Shown here one piece after another: positions 9,103-19,399 of a stretch of 64,000 nucleotides of DNA. The stretch's first letter is position 1. Every line of letters begins with the position of its first letter. This stretch comes from Bradyrhizobium sp. CER78 (lineage in GTDB: Bacteria; Pseudomonadota; Alphaproteobacteria; Rhizobiales; Xanthobacteraceae), in the NCBI RefSeq assembly GCF_029846235.1, contig NZ_JARVWP010000001.1:496001-560000 (forward strand). Reading direction: 5' to 3'. Under the pieces are notes generated by a model that saw only the letters and a program-made list of their open reading frames with translations, ran no database searches and was not told the DNA's origin. The translations under genes were made by a program, and so were the position numbers.

Positions 9103-10689
9103 TCATTCGGCGGGAACGGAAGCCTCGCGCAGCCGGATCGAGTAGTTCGAGGCGTTCTGCCGGCCGCTGGAGGCTGCGCGCGCAAACGTGATCAGATGGT
9201 GCGCAACCAGCGTCGCCGAGATCAGCCCTTCGATATCGCCGCGCTTGAGCCGGCCAAGCGCAAACTTCCAGAACACGCGCCTGTAGTCGCCGAGCACGCC
9301 GACCTTCCAGAAGATGTTGCGCAGCATGATCAGGCCGCGCCGGATGTTCGCCCAGCTCTTCATCTCCGGGCTGACCGGCACCTTGATGCGGTTGGCATAG
9401 GTGTAGTTGCATTGATGCAGATAGCGATCGAACAGCTTCTTCGGCTCGTAGGCGATCTCCATGCATTTGCGCCAGGAACTCACCACGTCCTCATAGGGCA
9501 GCAGGAACTCGACATTGGAGTCGCGCCCCTCGTCATCGATCAGCCGCCCCGCCTTTTCGAGCCGGTCCCACAGCGGCGTCTTCGGCAACGCCTGCAGCAG
9601 ATTGATCGTGAGCAGTGGAATCCGGGACTCCTCGACGAAGGAGATGAGCGCGTCACCGGTCTGGGGCTTGTCGGTGTCGAGCCCCATGATGATGCCGGAG
9701 ACGACCTCCATGCCGAACGAGTTGATGGTGCGCACGCCCTCCAGGATCGGAACCATCATGTTCTGATCCTTGTGCATGGCCTTCAGCGCGTCGGGATCGG
9801 GCGTCTCGATGCCGACGAAGATCGTCACGAAGAAGGCCTCGCGCATCTTCTCCAGGATCTCGGGCCGCTTGGCGATGTTGAGCGTCGCCTCGCAGGCGAG
9901 CCGCGTGACATAACCGGTCCGCTTCTGCCATTCGATCAGATGCGGCAGCAGCTCGCTCGCCGCCTTGCGATTGCCGATGAAATTGTCATCGACGAAATAG
10001 ACGGTGTCGGTCGCGCCACAGGCGCGCAGCTTGTCGAGCTCCGCGATGATCTGCTGCGGCGACTTCAGCCGCGGATTGCGGCCATAGAGTCCGGGGATGT
10101 CGCAGAACTCGCACTGATAGGGGCAGCCCGAGGAGAACTGGATGCTGCCGAGGAAGTACTTCTTGGTTTCGGCGAGCTCATAGGCCGGCAGCGGAAAATC
10201 CGTCATCGGCAGGCGGTCGATGGTCTTCAGCACCACCTGCTTGTCGGGGCGGCTGGTGTCATCGGCCAGGCGCCTGATCAGCTCGTTGGTCGCATCGCCG
10301 AGCTCGCCGACATGAAGGTAGTCGAATGAGGGATAGTAGTCCGGGCACGCACTGACCGACGGGCCACCGATCGCGACCACCAGGTCGTGGTCATGCGCGC
10401 GGCGACAGATGTCATTCATCTGCTGGCGCTGGATGTGCATACCGCTGACGAACACCGCGTCCGCCCACTCGAAATCCTCCACCGTCGCCGGACGCAGGTT
10501 CTCGTCGACGAAACGGACCGGCCAGTTCTCAGGGAGGTATGCAGCAATCAACAGCAGCCCCTGCGGCGGCATGAACGCCTTGACGCCGTCGGTGAGGGGG
10601 TAGGCGTGCTCGAAGGTCCCAAACGACGACGTATAGCGCGGAAAGACGCAGAGGATACGCCGTGCTGTCTTTATGCCCTCAGCTCTCAT
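9103..10689 (-). CDS. hpnP: Hopanoid C-2 methylase HpnP (B12-binding radical SAM)
   Basis: 528 aa. Methylates C-2 of the hopanoid A-ring to make 2-methylhopanoids at the membrane. An N-terminal cobalamin-binding domain spans about residues 10-140. A radical-SAM domain follows, with the 4Fe-4S motif C189-xxx-C193-xx-C196 ([14 protein letters not shown]). The openings [16 protein letters not shown] and [17 protein letters not shown] are typical of HpnP. I chose the ATG at 10689 ([11 protein letters not shown]), preceded by GGGG, over a TTG at 10713. It sits between eutB and eutC on the same strand, 128 bp after eutB and 4 bp before eutC, and has its own candidate stress promoter. Confidence 0.93.
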   Translation of the reverse strand: MRAEGIKTARRILCVFPRYTSSFGTFEHAYPLTDGVKAFMPPQGLLLIAAYLPENWPVRFVDENLRPATVEDFEWADAVFVSGMHIQRQQMNDICRRAHDHDLVVAIGGPSVSACPDYYPSFDYLHVGELGDATNELIRRLADDTSRPDKQVVLKTIDRLPMTDFPLPAYELAETKKYFLGSIQFSSGCPYQCEFCDIPGLYGRNPRLKSPQQIIAELDKLRACGATDTVYFVDDNFIGNRKAASELLPHLIEWQKRTGYVTRLACEATLNIAKRPEILEKMREAFFVTIFVGIETPDPDALKAMHKDQNMMVPILEGVRTINSFGMEVVSGIIMGLDTDKPQTGDALISFVEESRIPLLTINLLQALPKTPLWDRLEKAGRLIDDEGRDSNVEFLLPYEDVVSSWRKCMEIAYEPKKLFDRYLHQCNYTYANRIKVPVSPEMKSWANIRRGLIMLRNIFWKVGVLGDYRRVFWKFALGRLKRGDIEGLISATLVAHHLITFARAASSGRQNASNYSIRLREASVPAE

Positions 10690-10770
10690 CAATCGACCCC
10701 GAAGCACCCGCAAATCTAACCATGGCGTGGAACGCTGGGCCAGAAATTCTTCAACATTGTGGCACTTACC

Positions 10771-10795
10771 AACGTCACAACGGCGAGATAGTTGC
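10771..10795 (-). promoter_or_regulatory. Candidate EcfG (general stress sigma) promoter of hpnP
   Basis: On the minus strand GCAAC, a 16-bp spacer and CGTT lie 82-107 bp upstream of the hpnP ATG. The alphaproteobacterial EcfG consensus is GGAAC-N16/17-CGTT, so there is one mismatch in the -35 box. EcfG control of hpnP is known in Rhodopseudomonas palustris; application here is inference. Confidence 0.5.
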
Positions 10796-10817
10796 TCTGC
10801 AGAATTTTGCTATCCCG

Positions 10818-12200
10818 TCAGGTCAGGAGCCGGGCAGCGAGGTCGGGTAGCCGCCCTGCATCGCCGGCGAGGCGGAAATCCTGCCCGGCAAGGCCCGCGC
10901 GCACCAGCCAGTCGTCGAATTCGGGCGCCCGCTTCAGGCCGAACAGGTCGCGGACGTAGAGCGCATCGTGGAACGATGTCGACTGATAGTTCAGCATCAC
11001 GTCATCGGCGCCCGGCACCCCCATGATGAAGTTCACGCCGGCGGCCGCAAGCAGGGTCAGGAGATTGTCCATGTCATCCTGATCGGCCTCGGCGTGGTTG
11101 GTGTAGCAGACGTCGATCCCGAGCGGCAGGCCGAGCAGCTTGCCGCAGAAATGATCCTCGAGCCCGGCGCGGATGATTTCCTTGCCGTCATAGAGGTATT
11201 CGGGACCGATGAAGCCGACCACGCTGTTGACCAGCAGCGGATCGAACGCGCGCGCCACCGCATAGGCCCGCGCCTCGCAGGTCTGCTGGTCGACCTGGTG
11301 ATGGGCGTTGGCCGACAGTGCCGAGCCCTGCCCGGTCTCGAAATACATCACATTGTCACCGACCGTGCCGCGCCGGAGCGACAGCCCGGCTTCCCGCGCC
11401 TCCCGCAACAGCGAGAGGTCGACACCGAAACTGCGATTGGCCGCCTCGGTGCCGGCGATCGACTGGAACACGAGATCGACCGGCAACCCCTGCCCGATCA
11501 GTCCGAGCGTGGTCGTGACGTGGGTGAGCACACAGCCCTGGGTCGGAATCGCGAGCCGCGTGATGACATCGTCCAGCAGCCGCAGCAGGGTGCCGATGAC
11601 TTTCGGATCGTCGCTTGCCGGATTGATGCCGATGCAGGCATCGCCCGATCCCAGCAGCAGCCCGTCAAGGATCGAGGCGGTGATGCCCTTGGCATCGTCG
11701 AAAGGATGGTTCGGCTGCAGCCGCGTGCTCATGCGCCCGCGCTGGCCGACGGTGTTGCGGAAGCGGGTGATCACCTCGCACTTCTTCGCGACCAGGATCA
11801 GATCCTGGTTGCGCATCAGCTTCGACACCGCGGCCACCATCTCCGGCGTGACGCCGCGCGAAATCTTCCTGATCGCATCCGTGGTGGCGGCATCCGACAG
11901 CAGCCAGTCGCGGAAACCGCCGACGGTGAGCGACGACACCGGCAGGAAGCCGGCGACGTCGTGGCTGTCGAGGATCAGGCGAGTGACCTCGTCGTCCTCG
12001 TAGGGAATGACCGGCTCTTCGAGGAATTGCTTGAGCGGAACGTTGGCCAGCGCGAGCCGCGCGGCGATCATCTCCGCGGCACTGTCGGCCGCGATGCCGG
12101 CCAGCCGGTCGCCCGACCGCGGCGGCGAGGCCTTGGCAAGCAGGATGCGCAGATCGTCGAATGCGTAATTGGTGGCGTCGATGGTGTGACGATAGAGCAT
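10818..12200 (-). CDS. eutB: Ethanolamine ammonia-lyase large subunit EutB
   Basis: 460 aa. Catalytic, TIM-barrel heavy chain of the AdoCbl-dependent ethanolamine ammonia-lyase. Family signatures are LMRNQDLILVAKKC, STRLQPNHPFDD, DGLLLGSGDACIGINPASD, YFETGQGSALSANAHHQVDQ and NFIMGVPGADDVMLNYQSTSF. The ATG at 12200 (MLYRHTIDATNY) fits the family; a longer frame adds 13 unlike residues. It starts the eutB-hpnP-eutC block. The 301-bp gap to the divergent chemoreceptor shows no cobalamin-riboswitch core. Confidence 0.94.
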   Translation of the reverse strand: MLYRHTIDATNYAFDDLRILLAKASPPRSGDRLAGIAADSAAEMIAARLALANVPLKQFLEEPVIPYEDDEVTRLILDSHDVAGFLPVSSLTVGGFRDWLLSDAATTDAIRKISRGVTPEMVAAVSKLMRNQDLILVAKKCEVITRFRNTVGQRGRMSTRLQPNHPFDDAKGITASILDGLLLGSGDACIGINPASDDPKVIGTLLRLLDDVITRLAIPTQGCVLTHVTTTLGLIGQGLPVDLVFQSIAGTEAANRSFGVDLSLLREAREAGLSLRRGTVGDNVMYFETGQGSALSANAHHQVDQQTCEARAYAVARAFDPLLVNSVVGFIGPEYLYDGKEIIRAGLEDHFCGKLLGLPLGIDVCYTNHAEADQDDMDNLLTLLAAAGVNFIMGVPGADDVMLNYQSTSFHDALYVRDLFGLKRAPEFDDWLVRAGLAGQDFRLAGDAGRLPDLAARLLT

Positions 12201-12501
12201 GGGGGAGTCGCGTGAGGCTGGGGCAGCGCAACCTAGCACCTCTTTGCGAAAGTCGTGCCATCAGCTTCGCGCTGTGCGCCCGCGGATGTTGATGAGTGAT
12301 GATGATGGCGGCGCGTCATTCAACACGGCGGCCTGCCGCTGGAACCCGGCGGACTCAGAGCCCCCGATAAGACATTGTGATTATTTAGGGATTTCGACGG
12401 TCGGAGCCGTGCGAGGCTCGCGCGTTAAGAAATTATCCATGAAGATTTTGCATAAGCTTTAATCGGCCGAAGGTGCTCCCCGGCCCCTTGGAGTGCCCTC
12501 A
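12201..12501. other. 301-bp divergent intergenic region (eutB / chemoreceptor)
   Basis: Separates eutB (minus) and the chemoreceptor (plus). No gene is visible. The right half (about 12370-12470) is AT-rich for this genome and likely carries the chemoreceptor promoter. I looked for and did not find a B12-box, an EcfG pair or a sigma-54 pair. A small 5-bp hairpin (GAGCC / GGCTC) near 12405-12420 is not convincing. Confidence 0.4.
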
Positions 12502-14253
12502 ATGCCCGCCCCCACCACATCCCCCATCTCCATGTCCCGGGCTCCAATGGCATCCCGATTCTCGCTTGCTGCCAGGCTGTACTCGACGTTTGCGCTGATT
12601 GCGGCGCTGACCGCGGCCATCACCGTCCTGTCCGACTACAACGCCCGGCGCAACGCCGAGCTGACCGCGGCCGTCGACCTCGCGAGCCGTGCCGCGCTCA
12701 ACGTCGAGCGGGTCAACTCGTTGGTCTATGCCGTGGTGATGGAATCCCGCGGCATTTACATGTCGACCGACCCGGCTGCGGTGAAGAAATACGGCGACGG
12801 GCTGCTGGCGTTCAACGAACGCATCCGCGGCGTGGTCAAGAACTGGGAAACCCTGGTGCAGGCCGACGACGCCACCGAGTTCGCGGTGTTCAAGAAGCGC
12901 ATCGAGCAGTTCATCGAGTTCCGCAAGGAGCTGGTTCGGCGCGGCATCGAGATCGGCGCGGCGGCCGGCCGGGAGTGGGGCGACAACGACGCCAACCGCG
13001 ACGTGCGCACCGCGCTGAACAAGGACCTCGAAGCGCTTTCCAAGGTCTATGCCGAGCGCAGCAAGAAGCTGGCGCAACAGACCGACACCAACCGTGAGCT
13101 GGCGCTATTGCTGACCGGGCTCGGCGCCGCGGCCCTCATCGTGGTGGTGCTCGGCGTGCTGATTATCGCCCGCTCGGTGGCGCGGCCGCTGTCGCAGATC
13201 ACCACGACTATCAAGCACGTCGCCGAGGGCGCCGACCATGTCGACGTGCCGCATGTCGATCGCGGCGACGAGATCGGCGCGCTGGCGCGCGCCATCAAGG
13301 TGTTCCAGGAGGCGATGGATCGCAATCGCAGCCTGAACGCGCAAGTCGTGCAGGACTCCGAGGCTCGCGACGCCCGCGGCCGCCATATCGAAAGCTTTGT
13401 CGAGACGTTCCGCGGCACGATCGGTGATGTGCTCCGCGCAGTGCACGACAACGCTGCGACGATGCGTCAAACCGCGCAGACCATCGCGACCGTCGCGTCC
13501 GACGCCAATGGCCGGGCGGTTGCGGCGGCCGGCGCGACCGAACAGGCCTCGAGCAACGTCTCAGCGGTGGCGGGGGCGGCCGAACAGCTCTCCGCCTCGG
13601 TCGAGGAGATCGGCCGCCAGGTCAAGCAGTCCTCCGGCGCCGTCGATCAGGCCGGTGCGCGCACCGACCGGTCGATCACCGAGATCGAGAGCCTTGCCGC
13701 CACCACGCAGCGCATCGACGGCGTGTTGAGCCTGATCCAGGCGATCGCCGAGCAGACCAATTTGCTCGCGCTCAACGCCACCATCGAAGCCGCCCGCGCC
13801 GGCGATGCCGGCCGCGGCTTCGCGGTCGTTGCGCACGAGGTCAAGGCGCTGGCCGGGCAGACTGCAAAGGCAACCGCCGAGATCAGCGAGAATGTCGGCC
13901 TGATCCAGGCCTCGACCCGCAACTCGGTGGCCGCCGTGCGCGAGATCGGCCAGGCGGTGCGCGAGATCAGCAACGTCACCGCCAACATCGCCAGCGCGAT
14001 CGGCCAGCAGGACGCCGCCACGCGCGAAATCTCCGCCAACGCGCAGATGGCTGCCCAGGGCAACGAAACCCTGGTGGCGAATGTCGGCTCGCTCCGCGAC
14101 GACATGGACCAGACCAGCAAGGCGGCGGAATCGGTGCTCGCGGCATCGAACGATCTGACCGCAACCGCTGAGACGTTGTCGCGCGAGGTCGAACAGTTCT
14201 TCCGCAATCTGCGCAGCGATGTCGCCGACGGCCTGCGTCCGACCGGGACCTGA
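12502..14253 (+). CDS. Methyl-accepting chemotaxis protein
   Basis: 583 aa transmembrane chemoreceptor. TM1 lies near residues 20-42 and a helical periplasmic sensor at about 45-200 (four-helix-bundle type). TM2 ([21 protein letters not shown]) is followed by a HAMP domain. The cytoplasmic signalling domain has the conserved hairpin tip [20 protein letters not shown]. It presumably controls flagellar rotation through CheA/CheW; no che genes are nearby. The ATG at 12502 has GGAG 8 bases upstream; a GTG at 12493 is the alternative. No C-terminal CheR-binding pentapeptide is seen. The ligand cannot be told from sequence. Confidence 0.93.
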   Translation: MPAPTTSPISMSRAPMASRFSLAARLYSTFALIAALTAAITVLSDYNARRNAELTAAVDLASRAALNVERVNSLVYAVVMESRGIYMSTDPAAVKKYGDGLLAFNERIRGVVKNWETLVQADDATEFAVFKKRIEQFIEFRKELVRRGIEIGAAAGREWGDNDANRDVRTALNKDLEALSKVYAERSKKLAQQTDTNRELALLLTGLGAAALIVVVLGVLIIARSVARPLSQITTTIKHVAEGADHVDVPHVDRGDEIGALARAIKVFQEAMDRNRSLNAQVVQDSEARDARGRHIESFVETFRGTIGDVLRAVHDNAATMRQTAQTIATVASDANGRAVAAAGATEQASSNVSAVAGAAEQLSASVEEIGRQVKQSSGAVDQAGARTDRSITEIESLAATTQRIDGVLSLIQAIAEQTNLLALNATIEAARAGDAGRGFAVVAHEVKALAGQTAKATAEISENVGLIQASTRNSVAAVREIGQAVREISNVTANIASAIGQQDAATREISANAQMAAQGNETLVANVGSLRDDMDQTSKAAESVLAASNDLTATAETLSREVEQFFRNLRSDVADGLRPTGT

Positions 14254-14413
14254 ACGGATCGCACGCTGTGCCGGGGCCCACGACGCAATCCGGATGGTTA
14301 ACAGTGCCCCAACGCACGCGTGCAAATTGCCTGCGCTTCAGGTCGCCTTTTTCAATTTGATACCCCCATAGAAAGCGTCAAAGCGCGGGGGCGCGGGGTA
14401 GTGGAAGCGAGCA

Positions 14414-15916
14414 ATGAACGGGCTGTTGCCAAGGCCGAAGGCGGTGCCGACCAAACGGCTCCTTGCGCTCGGGATCAGCCTCGTCTTGTGCTTTTCGGCG
14501 ATCTGCGCGTCCATTCTCTGGGAGATGGCCGGCAAGGACTATCAGCATGCAAAGGAAGGCGCGACCAACCTCGTCGCCTCCATCGCAAGCGAGATCGACC
14601 GCAACATCGAACTCTATGATCTCTCGCTGCAAGCCGTCGCCGACGGCGTCAAGCTGCCGGAGCTCGGCAAGATCAGCCCGGAGCTTCGCCAGGTCGTGCT
14701 GTTCGACCGCGCCGCCACCGCCAAGGATCTCGGCTCAATCCTCGTGCTGAATACGGCGGGAGATGTCACGCTCGATTCCCGGACGTTGACGCCCCGCACC
14801 GCAAACTACGCCGACCGCGACTTCTTCCAGGTGCATCGGACGCGAGCGAACAGCGGATTGTTCATCAGCGCGCCCTGGGTTACGCCAGACGGCGAATATC
14901 TGGTCAGCCTGAGCCGCCGCATCAGCAACGACGACGGATCGTTTGCCGGCGTGGTCGCGGGCAGCATGCGGCTCAGCTATTTCCACAATCTGTTTCGCAA
15001 GCTGAACTTCGGCTTCGGCGACAGCATGGCGCTGTTCGACACCAACGGCGTCATGCTGATGCGGGCGCCGTTCGACATCGGCAAGATCGGGCAGAGCATC
15101 AGGGACTCACAGGTCTTCAAGCAGTATCCGGCACGGCAATCCGGCTTCTACACGACGAAATCGATCGTCGACCATGTCAGCCGGCTTTATGTTTTCCAGG
15201 CGGTCGGACACCATCCCCTGATCATCGCCGAAGGTCTCGCGCTCGACGGCATCTATGCCGACTGGTGGCAACAGGTCTGGCTGATCGGCAGCGTGGTAGC
15301 CGCGCTCTGCGGCTTCTCGATCATCCTGATGTTCTACTTGCTCGCCGCCCTCAAACGGCGCGCCGCCGCCGAAGGCCGGCTCGCGCACCTTGCAAGCACG
15401 GATGCGCTGACCGGCCTCGCCAACCGCCGCCGTCTCGACGATACCCTTGAGGCGGAATGGCGTCGCGGCATGCGCGCCAAGGCGCCGGTGTCGCTGCTGA
15501 TGATCGACGTCGATCATTTCAAGGCCTTCAACGATACCTACGGCCACCAGGCCGGTGACGCCGTGCTCGCCACTGTGGGACGGTGCATCGCAACCAGCAC
15601 CAAGCGCGCAACGGATCTCGGCGCCCGCTATGGCGGCGAGGAATTTTCGGTGCTGCTGCCCGGCATCGGCAAGGCGGGCGCCTTGGAGGTTGCCGAACGC
15701 ATTCGCGAGAAGCTGACGGCCGAGCGCGCGTCCCAAAATGAGTTGCCGACCGTCAGCATCGGATTGGCCTGCCTCGTCCCGGATCACGAGCGCACCTCGC
15801 GCGATCTGCTCAAGGCCGCGGACCTGGCGCTGTATCAAGCCAAGCATGAAGGCCGCGACCGCATCATCGTCAGCCCGATCGGATGGGACAAATCGGGCAA
15901 GCGGCACGCGGCCTGA
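14414..15916 (+). CDS. Membrane diguanylate cyclase with dCache-like sensor
   Basis: 500 aa. Makes cyclic-di-GMP. TM1 (LALGISLVLCFSAICASIL), a periplasmic double-Cache-like sensor at about 40-280, TM2 at about 288-312, then a GGDEF domain. The active-site GGEEF is at 407-411. An RxxD inhibitory I-site (R398-ATD) stands five residues upstream, so the enzyme should be catalytic and product-inhibited. The sensor resembles small-molecule-binding Cache domains. It lies 160 bp after the chemoreceptor on the same strand and is preceded by GGAAG. It is probably a separate unit. Confidence 0.93.
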   Translation: MNGLLPRPKAVPTKRLLALGISLVLCFSAICASILWEMAGKDYQHAKEGATNLVASIASEIDRNIELYDLSLQAVADGVKLPELGKISPELRQVVLFDRAATAKDLGSILVLNTAGDVTLDSRTLTPRTANYADRDFFQVHRTRANSGLFISAPWVTPDGEYLVSLSRRISNDDGSFAGVVAGSMRLSYFHNLFRKLNFGFGDSMALFDTNGVMLMRAPFDIGKIGQSIRDSQVFKQYPARQSGFYTTKSIVDHVSRLYVFQAVGHHPLIIAEGLALDGIYADWWQQVWLIGSVVAALCGFSIILMFYLLAALKRRAAAEGRLAHLASTDALTGLANRRRLDDTLEAEWRRGMRAKAPVSLLMIDVDHFKAFNDTYGHQAGDAVLATVGRCIATSTKRATDLGARYGGEEFSVLLPGIGKAGALEVAERIREKLTAERASQNELPTVSIGLACLVPDHERTSRDLLKAADLALYQAKHEGRDRIIVSPIGWDKSGKRHAA

Positions 15917-15939
15917 CCCGAGGTCTTGCCTCTTTCCAC

Positions 15940-16818
15940 TCACTCCACCGGCAGCACGTCGACCGCGACGGCAAGCTTCTGCTTGCGCGCGCCGACGATG
16001 ACACCGTCGACCGGCGAGACGTCGGCGAAGTCGCGGCCGACGGCGAGAATGATGTGATCATTGGCGACCATCAGATCATTGGTCGGATCGAATCCGACCC
16101 AGCCGAGCTCGCCGCCGCACCAGACCGAAACCCAGGCGTGGGTTGCGTCGGCGCCCTGCAGCCGCGGCTGACCCGGCGGCGGGATGGTGCGCAGATAGCC
16201 GCTGACATAGGCGGCGGGCAAACCGAGCCCACGAAGCCCGGCGATCATCACATGGGCAAAATCCTGGCAGACGCCATGGCGCTTCTCGAACACGTCGCGA
16301 AGCGGCGTCGAGATCACGGTCGCCTTGGGATCGTATTTGAAGTCGCTGCGGATGCGGCGCATCAGATCGGCCGCACCGGCAAGGACACCACCGTCAGGCG
16401 AGAAGCTCGCAGAAGCGTAGGCCGTCACCGGCCGCAGCACCGGCACCAGCGCACTGGCAAAGACATAGCCGACCGGCGAGGCCGCATCGAGGCTCAGCGC
16501 CTCGAACGCATGGTCGCGTACGCTCTCCCAGGGCGGGCTGACGGCGTCACGCGCCGGCGGCTGCCGCGCCACGGAGACCCGCGAGCGGGAATCGATCCGA
16601 AGGCTGCGATGCGCGCTCTCGATCAGGACACTTTCGGTCAGCGTGCCGAAGAAATCGCGCCGCGCGGTGCGCTCCGAGGGCCTCGGGCGGATCTCGACCG
16701 AATGGGAGATCAGCTCCTGCCCGTCGCCGCTGATCGGCTCCAGCCGCAGCGAGCAGCGGGCGAAGCTGACCTGGGTCTCGTAGCTGTAGGTTGTGACGTG
16801 ACGGATGTCGTAGATCAC
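15940..16818 (-). CDS. Transglutaminase-like protein (predicted peptide system)
   Basis: 292 aa, cytoplasmic, no signal peptide. An N-terminal beta-rich domain (MIYDIRHVTTYSYETQVSFA) precedes a papain-like transglutaminase core. The triad is visible: C184 in GVCQDFAH, H227 in ATHAWVSV and D244 in GFDPTND. It may cleave or form amide bonds. It overlaps the upstream ATP-grasp/alpha-E gene by 4 bases and is third in a three-gene set with the DUF2126 transglutaminase. Such sets were predicted by comparative genomics to make and trim peptide-like products; the substrate is unknown. Confidence 0.88.
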   Translation of the reverse strand: MIYDIRHVTTYSYETQVSFARCSLRLEPISGDGQELISHSVEIRPRPSERTARRDFFGTLTESVLIESAHRSLRIDSRSRVSVARQPPARDAVSPPWESVRDHAFEALSLDAASPVGYVFASALVPVLRPVTAYASASFSPDGGVLAGAADLMRRIRSDFKYDPKATVISTPLRDVFEKRHGVCQDFAHVMIAGLRGLGLPAAYVSGYLRTIPPPGQPRLQGADATHAWVSVWCGGELGWVGFDPTNDLMVANDHIILAVGRDFADVSPVDGVIVGARKQKLAVAVDVLPVE

Positions 16819-19358
16819 GCCAGCCCCGTGAGCTTCTCCGGCCGGCTGGCATTCGGTCCGTGCGGGAAATAATGCAGCCCGACCGCGTCGGCGAGGTTGA
16901 GCAGATCTTGCTCAAGCGCGAACAGCGTCTTGACGTCGAGGCTCGATGCTTCGGCCGTCGTCAACATCGCCTCGACCGAGACCGCGAGCCGCTGTGGCCG
17001 CTCGATCAGGCCGTGTTCCTTCAGGCTCGGCAGCGCGGCGATATGCTCATTCAGCGCCGCAACCTGGAATGCAACCGAGCGCGGATTGTAGGGATCGAGC
17101 ACCGCGAGATCGCGCACCGGCGTCAACAGCGGTTGCACCAGATAGCGCGAGCGATAGGTGATCTGACAGTCGACCAGCGTGAGCAGGACATCGAGATCCT
17201 CGTCGCCGGCTTCGTCATAGGCGAACTGGCGGGCAAAGCGCGTGGTGTTGATGGCACGCTCGGCGCGGCGGCCCATCTCGAGGAAGCGCCAGCCGGCGGC
17301 GCGGTTCATGTTCTCCTGCGCGAGGCCGGCGAAGCTTGCGAGCTCCTGCAAGGTCAGCTCGGCGGCGCTGACGACGCCGTCATCGTCGTGAACCTCGATC
17401 GCGAGGCGGTCGGCCATCTCGGTGATGACCTGCCAGGCGTCCGGCGACAGCCGCTCGCGCAGCGACGTCGCGGTACGCTGCGCCGATCGCACCAGCGACA
17501 GCGCCGAGCCGAACTTCTCCTCGCTCTGCAACGCTTCGAGGGCGACCTTGGCAGGATTGGCGCGCGCCGTCTGCGAGGCCGCGCCCCATGTGACCAGCAA
17601 GCGCTGGATGCGCTCGGCCGAATGCATCGCCGGCGCGTTGCCGTTCGCATTCGCCCGCGCGGGATCGCGCAGCGGCGTGCACAGCGCGCGGATCAGGCGA
17701 ATGGTGGCCTCGGCGCGCTCGAGATAGCGGCCGAGCCAGAACAGATTATCGGCCGCACGACTCGGCAGCACGCCGGCGATGCGGCGGATGCGGACCGTGT
17801 CGACCGCCGGCAGCAAGGTCGAGGTCGCGACCGCCTTGTCGGACACCACCCAGACGTCGGCGGACACCGCGCCATCGCCCATCGACACCGCGCGCGCATC
17901 GGCCCGATCGGCGATCCGGCAGAAGCCGCCGGGCAGCACGGTCCAGCCGTTCGGCGTCGCCGCCGCGAACACGCGCAGCACGAACGGACGCGGCGCGATG
18001 CGGCCGTTCTCCCACACCGGCGTGGTCGACAGCCGCACCAGTTCCTGTCCGACATAATCGATGCCGCGATGGCTGATCGCATCCTTCAGACGGTCGCGCT
18101 CCGCCGCCGAGAGCTCGCCCGGTAGCACCGGCCCGTTGCCCGGAAAATCCGCAACGCCGCGGCCATAGGCGCCTTCGATCGCGAACTCGTCGAGCCGCGA
18201 CAGCACCTGCTCGCGGGCGGATTTCTGGCCGCACCACCAGGTCGCGATATGCGGCATCATCAGGTCTTCGGAGAGCAGGCGCCGGCAGAGATTGGGCAGG
18301 AAGCCGAGCAGCGCCCTCGCCTCCATGACGCCCGAGCCCGGCATGTTGGCGACCACGACGCCGCTCTTGCGCAGCACCTCGACGAGACCGGGCACGCCTA
18401 GATAGGACGACGCATCGAGCTCGAGCGGATCGAGCATGTTGGAATCAACCCGGCGCAGCAGCACGTCGAGCCGCTTCAATCCGGCGACGGTGCGGATGTG
18501 GATGCGGTCGCCGGAGACCGCGAGATCGTCGCCCTCGACCAGGAGGAAGCCGAGATAGCGCGCCAGCGTGGCGTGCTCGAAATAGGTCTCGCTGAATGCG
18601 CCGGGCGTCAGCAGACCGATCCGCGGCTCGTCGCGGTCGGCGCTGGCGCGCAGTGAATCGCGGAACGCTTCGAAGAACGGTGCGACGCGCTCGACGTTCA
18701 TCGATTTGTAGAGATTGGAAAAGGCGCGCGACAGCACGAGGCGGTTTTCCAGCGCATAGCCCGCGCCCGACGGCGCCTGCGTGCGATCGCCGAGCACCCA
18801 CCAGCGGCCGTCAGGCCCGCGGCCGATATCGGCGGCATAGAGATGCAGATAACGCCCGCCCGGCGGCTTGATGCCGCTGACCGCGCGCAGATATTCGCTG
18901 CTGCCGGCGATCGCCGCGGCCGGGATGGCACCGTCGGCAACGAGACGGCCGTCGCCGTAGAGATCGGCCAGCACCATTTCGAGAAGCTGCGCCCGCTGCG
19001 CGACACCGGCGGCGAGCTGGCGCCAGTCGGCGGCGTCGATGATCAGCGGCAGATGGCTGAGCGGCCAGATCCGGTCCGATGTATCGCCCGGCGCACGATA
19101 GGTGACGCCGGCCTCGCGCAGATGACGATCCGCGTTGGCGAAGCGGCGCTCGATGTCGGCCGGTGACAGCCCGGCAAAGGCATCGAAGAAACGAGCCCAG
19201 ACCGGTCGTGGCGCGCCGTTCTCGGCGATATATTCATCGGGAATGCCCGGAAGGCGGACATAGTCGCGGGTCCATTGCGCCATCCGGCGCTGACCGGGAC
19301 GGGCCCGGCTCTCCTGACTACTGCCTTGACTGTTGCCCCGGCCACCCGACACGGTCAT
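16815..19358 (-). CDS. Circularly permuted ATP-grasp / alpha-E fusion protein
   Basis: 847 aa joining two proteins usually encoded apart. Residues about 30-490 are a circularly permuted type 2 ATP-grasp (DUF404/DUF407) with RYLHLYAADIGRGPDGRWWV and IGLLTPGAFSETYFEHATLA. Residues about 515-835 are a helical alpha-E (DUF403) domain beginning at ADNLFWLGRYLERAEATIRL. ATP-grasp proteins of this kind are predicted carboxylate-amine ligases. The ATG at 19358 has GGGGAAG upstream. It lies 41 bp after the DUF2126 gene and overlaps the next transglutaminase gene by 4 bases. Confidence 0.9.
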   Translation of the reverse strand: MTVSGGRGNSQGSSQESRARPGQRRMAQWTRDYVRLPGIPDEYIAENGAPRPVWARFFDAFAGLSPADIERRFANADRHLREAGVTYRAPGDTSDRIWPLSHLPLIIDAADWRQLAAGVAQRAQLLEMVLADLYGDGRLVADGAIPAAAIAGSSEYLRAVSGIKPPGGRYLHLYAADIGRGPDGRWWVLGDRTQAPSGAGYALENRLVLSRAFSNLYKSMNVERVAPFFEAFRDSLRASADRDEPRIGLLTPGAFSETYFEHATLARYLGFLLVEGDDLAVSGDRIHIRTVAGLKRLDVLLRRVDSNMLDPLELDASSYLGVPGLVEVLRKSGVVVANMPGSGVMEARALLGFLPNLCRRLLSEDLMMPHIATWWCGQKSAREQVLSRLDEFAIEGAYGRGVADFPGNGPVLPGELSAAERDRLKDAISHRGIDYVGQELVRLSTTPVWENGRIAPRPFVLRVFAAATPNGWTVLPGGFCRIADRADARAVSMGDGAVSADVWVVSDKAVATSTLLPAVDTVRIRRIAGVLPSRAADNLFWLGRYLERAEATIRLIRALCTPLRDPARANANGNAPAMHSAERIQRLLVTWGAASQTARANPAKVALEALQSEEKFGSALSLVRSAQRTATSLRERLSPDAWQVITEMADRLAIEVHDDDGVVSAAELTLQELASFAGLAQENMNRAAGWRFLEMGRRAERAINTTRFARQFAYDEAGDEDLDVLLTLVDCQITYRSRYLVQPLLTPVRDLAVLDPYNPRSVAFQVAALNEHIAALPSLKEHGLIERPQRLAVSVEAMLTTAEASSLDVKTLFALEQDLLNLADAVGLHYFPHGPNASRPEKLTGLA

Positions 19359-19399
19359 TGCACTTCCCCTGCACCCCAGTTCGCTGGAGAACGCTCCAA

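Noticed and set aside
10779..10798. A second EcfG-like pair starting at the next AACG
   Set aside because: At the required spacing there is no GTTCC/GTTGC-like partner.
12201..12501. Cobalamin riboswitch upstream of eutB
   Set aside because: A search by eye for the B12-box (GCCACTG) and the conserved core on either strand found nothing.
16860..18125. A 421-codon frame opposite the ATP-grasp/alpha-E gene
   Set aside because: Same low-complexity Arg-rich composition as other shadows and no ribosome site. The minus-strand frame has two clear domains.
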